Below are positions 41,930 to 54,124 of a stretch of DNA of 64,000 nucleotides, piece by piece. The notes under the pieces were generated by a model. It was not told where the DNA came from and made no database searches. It saw only the letters and a program-made list of their open reading frames with translations. Both the position numbers and the translations under genes were made by a program. Source of the DNA: Archegozetes longisetosus (Eukaryota; Arthropoda; Arachnida; Sarcoptiformes; Trhypochthoniidae); the NCBI GenBank assembly GCA_018873245.2, contig JAEMBT020000006.1, positions 10,415,855 through 10,479,854 on the forward strand, in the 5' to 3' direction. Within the stretch, counting starts at the first letter, position 1; every line of letters starts with the position of its first letter.

Positions 41930-42530
41930 CTCATCGGATAGCTGGTCCTCATTCATAAATGCCTTAATGAATTTCAAGATATCTTGTATTTCATCAATTT
42001 TAAGTTCATTTTTGAAACTGAGATATGAAAATCTTTTGGAATTCATGTTTCATCATAAACCAAACCACCGATCAAAGTATTCAAGTGTTCGCTCATACAC
42101 TTCGACGACCGGTGTTCATTTCTTTGTCCCTCATCCAAATAAATTTGCCTTAAATACTCGGCCACTTTAACACCAAAAAACTTCTGAACAATTCTATTTT
42201 TTTATTATTGAACGTACTTCAATAATTATTTGCTACAAATGAGTTGTATTGATTGACTTGTCTTATAATTTGAGAAGATATTCATTGAAGAATTTCATAA
42301 AGTGATAAAAAATGTAAAAAATTCAGAAAATGTCATATTTGATTTGAACTCACTTTTACCCCAAAATAATTCAAACAAAACTTGATATTTACTGCTCTCG
42401 ACACCAGTGAAATACATTTTTATTTCTTCAAAGCTCTTCAACATTCTATCAGTAGCCATATATAATGTAAGCCAAAGAGTGGACTCTTGTTTTAAAATCG
42501 TTTTTGAATCATTCAAGATTAAAATTACAT
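41930..42530 (-). pseudogene. hAT-type transposase remnant
   Basis: The minus-strand frame 42516-42295 reads ESTLWLTLYMATDRMLKSF then EIKMYFTGVESS, resembling the TRWLSLYPAVDRLL...LK-YF segment of hAT-related (ZBED-type) transposases. Downstream on the same strand coding-like sequence continues in other frames to about 41930. It is short and interrupted. Superfamily assignment is by motif memory only. Confidence 0.5.
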
Positions 42531-42819
42531 AAATATCTTTTTATTTCTTTCTGAACATTCATTTGATCTTTTTGAGACATTATACTTTTTTAATTAAATG
42601 AAACCATTATTTATATTTGACAAGCAAATAATTTCTATCAAATGTAATGAAAATATGTTCACTAACTTTTGACAACCTTAAAAATATTATGAAGGTATTA
42701 TGTTTTACAGTTTATCGCTTAGTATTTCAAAGGTTTTCATATGATTTTATGATATAAATCGAAATTATTCTCTTTGAAATTGATTTCTGATATTAAAATT
42801 TTAATAAATTTCTTAAATG

Positions 42820-43990
42820 AGTGGGACTCGCTTCACCGATGCGGGAGGTGTGAGTCAGACACGTCGATGCGTGAGACTAGCGTTGCTACATGTCCCGGAA
42901 TTGACCGGTACAGTCAGTATCAGTTAACCTCTTAGTCCCAGCAGAAGAATCTCTATTAATAAAGTTATACATGGCTATTTTTAAATAACTGGACAGGTGC
43001 TCCTCTACTATTAATCAATCAGTCAATGATTGGTTAATAGTATTGATGTTTTATATATATTTTGTACAGGGTGTACATTTTGACTAATAAAATTAAGATA
43101 AATATAAATCTTTTGTTTTGGTAAATTGAGGATTAAACAAAGGATTAAAAGATCACCCTGTACTTAATAAATATATATATATATGAAATGAGTTCAGCCA
43201 ATCATATCGTTCCTGTACGTCCAGATATATAAAAATAGCTTTGTATAATATATAGTCTGTTTTTTTAAAAACTAAACTCAGATTTTGCAGTCAATACTCT
43301 ATCACTTTTAGAAATGTGAGTCAAGAGTGAAATCGCTTACTCATTGACTGAAATTTGAATATATGAAAATAAACCCTTAATAATGAACTATAATCTTACA
43401 AACATATTTCAGAACTGCAATCTTACAAAGTAGTTTAGATATGTAAAATTAAATTTGATTCAATTCTAAGAATAGTTGAATTGGTCGGCCCAGTTTTACC
43501 AAATTTTTCAAAAAAATTCAGCTCTAACCTAATCACAAGATTTAGTTAATAAATGAGTTCTCAAAATAAAAATTCTTACTTTTATTGTGAACACTATCTT
43601 ATGATTAAAAGTGTTTTTAATTCAAAATCAATGACTAAGTGATCAAAGTTTGTTTTATATGTTTTAAACTTACCATTGGTAATATAAGTTCTGATTCATG
43701 AGTAATAAAAAAGAAAAATTGTTATAAGAATTTAAGTATAGTTTAAAAAACGGATAGTATTATAATATAATATAATATAATGCCTTTTTCACTGGTACTA
43801 TAATCCATTCTTTAAAAGTATCAATAAATTTATTCTTAGACATCTGGATCCTTTTTCTGCTGAAACTCAGAGTTTAATCCATACTGACTGTACCGGTTAA
43901 TTCCGGGACATTTGACAACGCTACGTGAGAATCACGCGAGTTGTGTGAGAGGTGGCCAGTCTGTGTACTGACCTTCGCATTACTTTCTGT
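42820..43990. mobile_element. Element with inverted coding ends facing each other
   Basis: The left end (42880-42927, plus strand) and right end (43925-43874, minus strand) are inverted copies that both encode the tail VPELTGTVS followed by two or three residues and a stop. Outward from these the frames stay open (right: 44056-43874, 60 residues). The roughly 950 bp between the two stops is AT-rich and holds a 98-bp MITE and a (TATAA)n run. The protein family was not recognised. Confidence 0.5.
43065..43162. mobile_element. Small MITE with TACAGGGTG ends
   Basis: TACAGGGTGTACATTTTG at the left and the complement of TACAGGGTGATCTTTTAATC at the right, 98 bp in all, with TA at both borders; fits a Tc1/mariner-type MITE. 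Confidence 0.7.
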
Positions 43991-44715
43991 ATTAAAGTGC
44001 GTTTTGACGTAGAGTGTGCTCAGTACCATTCCCATATTGTGGCTCACATAGTCCACACACTTTTACCATCGGGCCGATTGACTTCTAGCGCCATATAGTT
44101 CCTTAAAGTTCTGTTGCATTTTCTCAAAACAGGGATTCAAATTGTTTACGCGATTTATTACGAACCTCCAAAGAAGATAATTTAGTATTGTTCTAAAATT
44201 GTTTAAAAATTACTTTCATCAAAGAGTCTTTAGATAGATTGACAAAAGGTTAATCCAATCGCTTGGAGATTAATCCTGTAAATCAATGAAATAGTTCAGC
44301 CTGTAAACTCCTATTTGTTCGGTTTCATTGATGCTGACAGGAACAACTAACTCTAAAGTGGTCAAATGTAGTATCGAAATGTTCAGCTTGACGAACTGAA
44401 TCCAACGATATATCACACTTGGGTGTGGGGGTGGGGGTCGGGGCCCCTTTAGACCCATTAGCCCGGATTCACCCCCTAGTTCAAGTTATATTCAGGGATA
44501 AAACTCAAAAAATCAATAGATTCACTTGAACTCGTAACTAGCCTTGAGATTCCATATGAGTAGTGAGTAGCTTAAGACTAAGACTAAGCAAAATAAGACA
44601 TTAAAATCGTTTGGCTTAAGACTAAGTCAAATTAAGACTAACACTAAGATAAATGAAATTTATTTCTACAAAATTAAGGCAGACAATTGAAACAGATTTA
44701 TAAGAGTAAGACTAA

Positions 44716-45427
44716 CTAGGAGAATTTTTTGGGTGTCACAAAGCAGTTTTAATTATTTTTGGCTAAAATACAAATCAATATAAGTTGTTTAAAATTATGA
44801 AAAAATTAGCTGCTGAGATTATGTTTTTAATATTTAAATTGCAATTTAATTAAAAGTATTTAATATGGGCAATGATGGTAATCTTCAAAAAATGAGTAAA
44901 ACAGAGAAAATTTACACCAAATATTGTCAGCAATTATATATTTTACAACCCAAAAATGCTAATGAGTAAATTATTCAATAGCATGTGAATTTTATGCTTT
45001 TATTCTAACTTGATTGGGAAATAATTAAAAACAAAGAATAAAATAAAAATTTAATAAAGCGCCATCAAAATTTAAATGCTTAGCAATTAATAGGCATAGC
45101 ATTCTAATCTTATTACAAAAGTATAAGAAATTAAAATTAAAGTTTACTTGAATTCAAGTATCAATTATGAAACTTATATTAAAATTCAATACAATAATGA
45201 AATAAAAGCAATTTTAATAATGATTGCAATAACGGTTCAATATATTTAGTAGTAGATGTTACGGCAATACAATTATTCTGTAAAGGCCGCTTTTGAAATA
45301 CTCAATTAATAAAAAAAAATTAGCAGCTCAACAGCTAATTTTTATGAAATTTTCAATTACTTACATTGACGTGTATTTTAGCCAAAAATAATTAAAATTG
45401 TTTTGTGATACCCAAAAAATTTCCTAG
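44716..45427. mobile_element. MULE-like non-autonomous element with long TIRs and 9-bp TSD
   Basis: Inverted repeats of about 70-80 bp at both ends (CTAGGAGAATTTTTTGGGTG... and the complement of CTAGGAAATTTTTTGGGTAT...) both continue into AATTATTTTTGGCTAAAATA. The flanks TAAGACTAA (44707-44715) and TAAGACAAA (45428-45436) match at 8 of 9 bases. Long TIRs plus a 9-bp duplication suggest the Mutator superfamily. The left duplication arm has the empty site around 14790-14810, so the insertion followed the duplication. Confidence 0.75.
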
Positions 45428-46330
45428 TAAGACAAAGTCAAAGGTTTAGATACAAATACTGTCATTTAATCCATTAGAAATGATTCACTTTTAAAGTTTC
45501 AAATTATAAAAACAATTTTAAAGCACTAAATAAACGGTTGCACTTCTATTGCACTACATTTTAATAGTGAATGTCTATGTGTTTAGTTTTAGTGTTTTGT
45601 TAGTCTATTGATCATTTTATGTAACATATTAAATAATAATTTTAAAATGTTACAATAGGTGTTATAAAGAAATAACTAACAAAAGTAATAGGAGTAAGAG
45701 CAAGCAAAAGATAAGCAAAACGAAAATGTTTTACTACAAGACTAAGAAAAACTAAAAACTCTAAGCTATACATCACTACATATGAGTATGAGACTTGTAA
45801 GTGTTTGTCCTGCAACATTTTATAAGCTTAAAATTATAAAATAATTTCATATTTTTTAAATAGCATTACAAACTTAAATCTGCACAGTTTAAATAGTCCT
45901 AAAATGATGAAAAATACGTCACTACCAACTAATAACTATTAAAAGTTGTTTTGAATATCAGTGTGCTTTGTGATATCTCTGAGTATATACCAAATGAGTC
46001 TTATAAAATAATCAATATATCCTAAAATTAATTTTTATATCCTATTACAAAAACTTTTTCAGTGTTAGAGTAAAATATAATTAGATTTTAAATAATTGAT
46101 GTATTGCTATAACAGCATTTGAGAAGTGACAACATTAAAAAATTACGAAAATAAAAGTATTAACTACAGGACAAGGTAACTTTTGCAGAACTTAGAGTAA
46201 GTGTTTATCCAAAAAATTAGATCATTTCAATATAGTCGGGATAATAATAACTGTAAGAAGTTTTACTTTATATAGCTAGAGTGAAGAATGAAATAAATGC
46301 AGATCTAGAAGGAAGTTGAATTCAAACAAA

Positions 46331-49300
46331 ATGATACTTATTCTGTTGCTATCGCTGCTTATCACACCGAATATAGAAGCCATAAACGATATCTGTGTGG
46401 ACTTTCCTGAGGATGGGACAAAGAATTTCGCACATCGTAACTACAACAATACAACAGAGGTGATTACATTCATGGATCTATGGAATCCACCACACTTCTT
46501 CTCCCTTTCAAATAAAATTTGTGGTCCTTTCGCTAAAATTATTGTAGAAGTATCGAAACGATATGGCTATAGGTATAAGAATAAGTTATTCCTTCTGAAT
46601 AAGTACAAATTAATATTTGTATATTCAAACGTTTCTAAAATACTCTCTGTTCTGTACAATCAATTTTTAAATGTCTGAAAATTTGATTTAAACATTCATA
46701 AATTAGTTGAAATAGTAATTCACAAGTCGTCAAAATTATTATTCTGTATACTGATACAAGTTTTCTGTTTAATATAATTGCTATCAGCATAAGGAAAATA
46801 CCTTATCCAGAAGACAAAAGTAAATTATTTGAAATACTATTAAGCGATAAGCCACCTGTAATGTTATTCCCGGTAACACCATCGTTGTACGAAAAAGGAT
46901 TAGAACTTGGATTGGGTGGAATGGGCGTTTTGAGCAAACCACTAGGCATCAAATCTGATGGACATGTTGTGACGAAGATACGTCCGGGGAGACGGAATGT
47001 ATTTGAGTTTATACTAGGATTTGAGATTCCAGTTTGGATCGGACTCTTATTGACGATACTTTTCATACCTTTGGCTTTGGCTTTAGTTAAGAAAACACTT
47101 TCAAGTTATATAACGGACCTTTGGAATTACACTTACACGATACTATCGCAAACGATCCCTCGAATTCCTACATCTTCTACTCAACGGTTTATTATTACAC
47201 TCTGGTTATTGAGTTGCACTGTATTGCTCGCCGGGTATGCTGGTGTTATAAGAGGATTCTTCATAAAGGTGTTCCCGATGAAGTGGTCGATTCATGGGAA
47301 GACCTTCACAATAGGAAAGATCTGAAAATCGTTACTATGGAAGGCTCTGTTATTGAAGAGTTCGCTGACAAAGAATGCGATACAAATGAAATGGCAGCAG
47401 ATTTTAAGTCAAGAATGGAAATCAAACTAAAATTTGGTGACAATTATAGAGATTTAAGTAAATTAATGTTTGAACACGATAACTATGCGGTTTCACTTTA
47501 CGATTATTACATGAATGAATGCTATGACTGGTTGCCCGAAGGGCGTAATAGGGCTGATTGTGAGAAACTTCACGTGTCGAAACATGGAGGAGTTACAGTT
47601 CCATATTTTCTGATCCTATCTTACCGTATGAGTGCTGAAGCTAGAGAGAATTTCAATAAAATGTGAGTTGTACACTTAATTTCTAGTTTTAAAATGTTAT
47701 ATCCACAGCCTCCGTATTCGGGAGCTAAAATAACTAATATTCGGGGGGGATTCGAGAGATAGGTTATAAATTCCGGGAATGAACTCAGATGATTTAGTTA
47801 ACTATTTTGTTTACAATTTAAAGTAAAATGACAATATTTAAAAAATTTCAATGAAAATTCATTTTCTATAAAAGTTGTTAAATAGAATTACTAAATCTAA
47901 CAATAATTAATATTTCAATATTAGTCTCCAATAAACTTTGTGATCTGGTATGATAGGTTTATGGATATAGAATGATCTTTCAACTTCAACTGAATTCAAT
48001 AGAGTAAAAGTTGTTTTTAAGCGAAAATTCATGGAATTTTTTGATGTAAATTTTTCAAAATATGATTTTTCAACAATCATTTATTCAATTTCTCTAATGA
48101 AAAGCCATCCAAGTGAGTTTTAACTTCATGACTGATCTGCATTTGTTGTGTAAGAGTTAATGATTTTGTTTGAAGTCTATCAATTATATCTAGCAATGTA
48201 CGAAAGTGGTTGAGATTTAATAAATGTTCTTTAAGTTCTTCTAAATCGATCAGCCTTTTAGTATTTTTAATTGCAATATTTTTATCATCTTAGTTCTTTT
48301 TCTTAATACAATCAAATACTTTATCGAAGTTATCTAAATAATAGAACGAAGATTGTAGCCAATTCTTCCGTCTGGTTATGATATGATTGGGGGTAATTTG
48401 ATTTTACATATTGACTTAAAATTTTGTCTTCGTAAGGGAGACTTCAATAATAATTTTCTCATTGCAATGAAATCATCAACATAACAGTTATAATTTCTTG
48501 TATACTCACACACTCTATGTAATGCGTGAGCCAGGCACGTGACGTAGCTTAAGTTAGGAAACAAGACTTGATGTGAAATAGCCTTCACCATAGTAGTGGC
48601 TTAATTAGAAATCACAAGCAAAATATCTTCGTATTTATAGAATTTGGCTACAGAACTGTACAAGCTTTAATTAATACTTGATTAATTGTTGTATAATAAA
48701 CAATATCTGAGAATTGTGTAGACAGTAACATAGGTTTAACTGGATTACCATCTAATTTACCCACAATAATATTGAAAACAGCGATTCATACAATCTGTAG
48801 CGTCGTTAATAATAAAAAATACTCTTTCATTTCCGACTTCATTACAAATTTTCAAAATTTTCTCATGGTAAATATGTTGTAAATACTTTCTCTGTATTAT
48901 TTAAACAAAAAAAATCGAAATTTCATTACTTGGCTTTTCTATTGAGACATCAGCAGATAGAAATGTTTCTTTTGACTCAATAATGAATTTTTAAGATGCC
49001 TTCTTTTTATCTAAAGATGATTAAATAAAATTGACCAATGAGAGCTGTTTAGCATTTTTAAGCTTTGCCTTTTTGTAAGTTCATTAACAAGAGGAAACTC
49101 ATGTTTAGCATTGAAATTTTTAAAAACATAAGGATAAATATTAAAGATCAACTTCTCATCACTAATGCAGAAATCATTATCAAAATTTTCAACTTTATTC
49201 ATTTTACTTAATAACTCTGAGTTAATTTCCTAATATTTTATGACTATAGTTCGACACAAACAATCTTTAATATAGAAACTATAATGAAAGATTTTGAATT

Positions 49301-50697
49301 TTTAACAAAATTTACCTGTTTTGATAAGTTTTGGTGCGGTTGTATTAATATTGCTTCGAATTTCTCGATAAAAAGATAGGAATGAACTATTTTTGCGAAT
49401 CGATAATACTTGAAATGACCACCATAGGGTAAAGTCTTGAAAATTAGCTTAAAACTTTGCGGGATTTTTCTGAACAAATCATGTTATTCAGGACAATTCG
49501 GGAGCATAGTTTTAATTTAAAATTGGGTGAGTTCATACGAGTATAGCACCAAACTCTAAATTCTCTTAAATAGGGTTTTTGCATATATCTGATTAAAGTT
49601 TTAATCATTTTATCATTACTGAGTTGTTCAGTAACTATTGATTAATATTTCAAATTATGATTAGTAGTTCAGATCTTAGTTTTTTAGATAATGTGTCTCC
49701 ACATTTCATTTTGTTCAACTAATGGTTCACTTAAAGATAGCTATTTTTCACAGTATTTTTATTGTAAAAAATTCAATGTTAATGATTTAAGCCATGATGA
49801 AAGGTTCAAACTGCCAATATCTCACACTAGTCATGTATATCCAGGTCCTTTTAATCAAATAAATCACTAAATTTCTAGAGTATTTTACTGGTTCTATACT
49901 GATATAACCCCACCTAAAATTGCTAATAATTGTCTTTATACTAATTCTGGTTCATTTTCTCGAAGTTCCCAAACCCTTCGAAAAATTGCGATGGTCCCGA
50001 ATATGGAGGCTCTGGTTATATTACACAAAATAATAGATTGTGAAAAGAGACAGTTCTTAAAAAATTCGATTGTTACAATCTTAAAAGATATTAAGCTGTT
50101 CAGCTACAATATATGTTGAATACAACTTAAAAACAATAAAATAAGGATAGCATTAAGGCTATTCATCGTAAATCTGTCTTTAAAGCTCCGGAATGTGTTT
50201 CTCAGAGCCAAATAAGCTTTCAATGACTCATGTTAGATATAAGGCGATACCACTTGGCATTACTTTAGTCATAAAGCTATAAATATGCCTAACGATAGCT
50301 AAAAAGTGCACTCCAATAAATATATGAGTTTAGTTTGATAGCACAAATACATCTAATCAACGGATTCTACTAAAACAAAACTCAGAATTTGCAATTCACT
50401 TTTCAAAATAAATGATAAATGTATTTAAATGATTTTGACTGCATTGATAAAGTAAAATCTTAATTATTTCACAGAATTTCGCGATCCATTGATTCCGGAC
50501 TTTACGAGAAATGGTTAACAGAGTCAATAAATATGAGAAGACTATACCAACCTGAATACGATCAGTCTGATAAAGCTAAACTTGATTCTGAAGTTATTCA
50601 TCTTGAATCTATTTCGGGAGTTTTTATTATTTTCTCTATTGGAATAACTATTTCGATCGTGGTGTTCATCATGGAAGTAGTGTATCATTCCTCGTAA
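46331..50697 (+). pseudogene. Ionotropic receptor (Lig_chan family), right-arm copy, intact except for one frameshift
   Basis: Exons 46331-46572, 46788-47662 and 50475-50697 with GT-AG borders. The start ATG opens a signal peptide (MILILLLSLLITPNIEA). Exon 2 covers the remaining first lobe (KPLGIKSDGH), M1 (FEFILGFEIPVWIGLLLTIL), the pore region (SSYITDLWNYTYTILSQTI), M3 (LSCTVLLAGYAGVIRGFF) and the second lobe (MEGSVIEEFADKEC). Exon 3 has SIDSGLYEKW and M4. Exon 2 is 875 nt, one short of the length needed to hold phase; comparison with the left copy places a single-base deletion in the AAAGGG run near 47268 (AAAGG here). If that is a sequencing error, this would be a complete, rather short receptor of about 444 residues. 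A TATATAG lies at about 46270. A hAT remnant fills the second intron. Confidence 0.8.
48300..49480 (-). pseudogene. hAT-type transposase remnant (DUF659-like) in the IR intron
   Basis: Minus-strand fragments in the right order: an N-terminal part (KVENFDNDFC...EKLIFNIYPYVF, 49202-49011), a degraded middle, and VTCLAHALHRVCEYTRNYNC near 48530, which resembles the HVTCLAHALHRV motif of DUF659/hAT-like arthropod proteins. Frames are broken by stops and shifts. Absent from the left-arm IR intron. Confidence 0.6.
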
Positions 50698-51414
50698 TAT
50701 TTATTTTCAAGACATTCTATACCGTGATTTTTAACTCTTTTAAAAGCACTTCTTATCCTAAAAAACAAATTAACTACAAATTACATGAAGTCAATGGTGA
50801 TGGTTGAGTTAACGGTTCTGAATGATGTTACACATTCTCTAATGTATTAGTGCATGTCGCAGTAATAGTAAAAAATCAGAACCGATAATTGAGATCCAAT
50901 TTTTGATTAAAAATATTCTTTAAAGTACACTATGGTAGAAAATGTATTTCAGAAAATTATTTAGTTATTAACGCTTAATTCATTTCTTCTAGAAAAAGTG
51001 TAATTGAAAAGCATGATAGATCTTAATTTTCAATCGACTGTCAGGATTACACTAAAATCAGAAGCTCTTTGAATGTTGAATTGAACACATGAATCAAACT
51101 CAGTATAAAGATGTTTAAATTTCCGAATAAAATTCCACGAAAAAAAAGTATTTTTCATACATCATTTCCTGATGAGTTGTTGAGCAAGAAAATAAGATTT
51201 TTCAATATCTTAAGTCATTTTTTTACATAATCAGTAATTTAGACTTAAGACCCAATTTTCTGTTGCTTCGACAAGTTTAATACAATATTTTGAAACAAAA
51301 ATACATTGTATATACTACATAAAAACTCTCAGATACTATCAGCTTTACAATATGTAGAGTCTTGAACTGATAATTTTTAAATTTTAGTTCCCAATTTTGA
51401 ATAAGCCATAAATT

Positions 51415-51484
51415 TACAGTAAAACCTCTATAAATTTAGATAGGACTTATCAAAATGTGTTCAACTTATAGAGGCTTTACTGTA
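51415..51484. mobile_element. 70-bp pogo-like MITE
   Basis: TACAGTAAAACCTCTATAA at the left with its near-complement TATAGAGGCTTTACTGTA at the right and TA borders. Same end family as 21366-21541 and 63510-63767. Confidence 0.75.
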
Positions 51485-51614
51485 TATCGATTTCAATTTT
51501 ACATTTCTAAACTCAATAGTAAACAAGTTTTAATCTCAGATGTTATGCTTTTATTTAAGTCTTTAAATAATCTCTACTAACTAGTGGGTTGTACCTATAT
51601 TAAGACTATATAAA

Positions 51615-51895
51615 TTATCATATCAAACATTTGCCCGAAATTCCTTGTCCCATCTTCAGTAAAGTTCATACAAATATCATTTAAGGCTTTTATATTCGTT
51701 ATAATTAACAATGAAAGCTATAAATGGCATTTTATTTGGATTTATCAATTCCATTCTTGATTTGCAATTATATTCCGTTATGCACTTTAGCAATATTACA
51801 TAATGTTCATTTTAATTAAAATTATCTTGACTACATTGAAATAATCTAAAATTTCGGATCAACACTTACTCTAAAATCGGACAAATAAGAATGGC
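51615..51895 (-). pseudogene. Third ionotropic-receptor fragment (exon 1 start only)
   Basis: The minus strand at about 51725-51615 reads LSLLIITNIKALNDIC then NFTEDGTRNFG, matching the first exon of both other IR copies just after the signal peptide. Upstream flank similarity continues to 51895 (GGATCAACACTTACTCT shared with about 14020). Only the beginning of the gene is present; no other exon follows. Confidence 0.75.
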
Positions 51896-52776
51896 CAAAA
51901 CCAATAGAATCTGGCTTACCAACGTCCCCTAACGATGAACTACTTAAGTTGTAGCCTAGAATAAGACATTCAATTAGCTGAAAAAAATTTTGGGAGCGAT
52001 GAGCTGCTTAGGAAGTTACGGGCTAAAACAAATGAAATATCATTAGCGAAAATACTTAGGAATTTTACTAAAAATGTATAATAAATTGCGGATACGTTGT
52101 AAACAGATATGCATGAAAACTTAGTGTAGTATACTAGGTACGTGGAGAGCCTAAAAAGTACACAATGAAAATATCACAATTTTCATAACAAAATTCATTA
52201 TTCTCAATAAAAATACCCTCCTATTTATCGAAAATACCCGAAAATATCTCAAAAACACCTTTTTCTCTCCAAAAATATGGAATTTTGTTGATCTTTAACA
52301 AGAAAAAAGGTACATAGGTAAAAATCACAATAAAATATTTTGTGTTTAAAAAACATTAAAATATTGCTTATTTACTATATAAAAATGAATGAATAATGTA
52401 TACCTTCGGAAATCATATAACTACATATGAAAATACATGCAGATTTAATTCCTGGAATTGGATATAAAATTGATAAACCTAAATATAAAAGGATGAAAAA
52501 ATTACTTTTGTAAGGAATGTAAGAAAGTTTTCTGTTCAAAAGATAAATAGTTAAATAAACGATATTAACCTTTCCGTCCCGGAAAGTGTTCGATTTTAAG
52601 TACCAATGGTACTGTAGATATCTCACATATATCTTTGATATTCAATGTATTAACGTTTAAAAACCTAAAGGTTCGAGAGAGCTGGGGTCAAAAAAGAATG
52701 AATTGTAAAATCTTAAATTTTCAAAATAATCACTAAATTTTATAAAAAAAAAAGAAATTAATAATATATAATGGTT

Positions 52777-53097
52777 TTAAGACATACTTATCATAAATTT
52801 TTTACACATAGTCAAGAAAATATCACCATTTTTCACATAAAAACAAAAAAATAAAATATTTTTACCACTCTTCTCACTATAAACTTCTTTTATAAGCAAA
52901 TTTTTTGATGACAGAAATTTTAAATAAGTTTTATAATAGTAATTATTAATTATTGACACACATTCACATTCAATTTTATGATTAAATTTATTATAACAAC
53001 TTTTACATTCTGCATTATAACCATCAGATTTAAATTTATTTTTTGAACATCTAGTATATGATAAAAATTGATTACAAAAATAACATATTTTTTACTT
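52777..53097 (-). pseudogene. Zinc-ribbon ORF in the left TIR
   Basis: Identical in its last 60 codons to the copy in the right TIR (57165-57347). The cysteine-rich frame (CYFCNQF, CKSCHNKFNHKIECEC) is open from near the inner TIR end but has no in-frame ATG before a stop. It is either truncated, started outside on an exon not found, or decayed. Confidence 0.5.
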
Positions 53098-53288
53098 TCA
53101 TCATTAAATGAATAGAAAATTGAAAGCACTTGATCAAGTAATTTTATTGAACATTTTTTACAGTACAGGAACACATAAAACTGTGAGTTAATTTAAAAAT
53201 TAAAATTATAATTATCCAGATCAATTTTTTTTCAAACGGACAAAAACTTGCAATACGATTCCTGTTCCTGCGGTTTATTAACTTTAAC

Positions 53289-53603
53289 TTAACGACAATT
53301 ATTCTGTAATCCACATTGTGAACCATCAGGGCAACAATACCAATTGAGATTGTCAGTCTGCTTGCAACAGTGATAATTACCAACACAATATCCACCCCCA
53401 GGACAGGTTTCAGCCTTTGCCACAATGTCTTTGGCTGAAAACTTGGTCTCCTCTCCAATAGATATAAATTAGAAATAGATTTTTGGTTCAAGAGAAGCAT
53501 CTCTACAAATAATAATAAATTAAATGCAAATACCGTTTGAATTGATTCCGAATGTTTTGCAAAGAATTATACAAACGATTAAAATAATTATTAAGCTTTT
53601 CAT
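53289..53603 (-). CDS. Secreted half-granulin-like cysteine-rich peptide, two exons (77 residues)
   Basis: Exons 53603-53534 (70 nt) and 53452-53289 (164 nt) are joined in phase 1; donor G|GTATTTG, acceptor ATTGGAG. Exon 1 is a signal peptide (MKSLIIILIVCIILCKTFG). The mature part starts EETKFSAKDIVAKAE and carries eight cysteines spaced C-x5-C-x5-CC-x9-CC-x5-C-x5-C up to the stop, like the first half of a granulin domain (GNYHCC...NWYCCPDGSQC). A TATA box (53691-53699) lies about 90 bp upstream and AATAAA (53274-53279) about 10 bp after the stop, so the unit looks complete and intact. It lies between the TIRs of the Polinton-like element, close to the left one. An alternative acceptor upstream would bring in a stop. 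Extracellular growth-factor-like, inhibitor or antimicrobial roles are all possible; none is shown. Confidence 0.65.
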
Positions 53604-53690
53604 TTTCGAATTTTGTAATTGAATTCGACTTCGATTATAATAACGTAAGATATTGAATCTGAATGATAACATTTCATGTTAAATTTCACT

Positions 53691-53699
53691 CTTTATATA
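53691..53699 (-). promoter_or_regulatory. TATA box of the granulin-like gene
   Basis: TATATAAAG on the minus strand, in a setting AGTATATAAAGAGTG, 88-96 bp upstream of the start codon; leaves a 5' UTR of about 60 bases. Confidence 0.6.
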
Positions 53700-54124
53700 C
53701 TAATTACACATACGCTTGTTCATACTCTGGTCTGGATATATTTTTATAGATAATAATCACAAAATATACTCATCATGAGAATGAGAATAAACATATACCG
53801 GTATTAGTCAATTCTCAGAGAGATGATTAGAGAGTTGTGAAGAATTGGGAAATCATGTTGATAATAATTGCGAAAGACAAACATACTAGTGTGTGATAAA
53901 TACGCGAATTGAATACTAATTAGAAAATGATAAGTTGAATCCTTGAAGTTGGTGATGATTCTTATGTTTCCTTAAATATTCTCATTCGCACTGTTATGAA
54001 TTGCATTAATTTATATTTTCATTGACGATACAACATAAACTCATTTCTAAAGATGAATATAAATATTACTAATAATATATGTAAATGATATTATTAATCC
54101 TGCGATTCACTATTATTTTACTAT

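Noticed and set aside
46316..46330. Earlier start of the right-arm IR gene
   Set aside because: The apparent start is a TTG; the first ATG at 46331 begins directly with the signal peptide.
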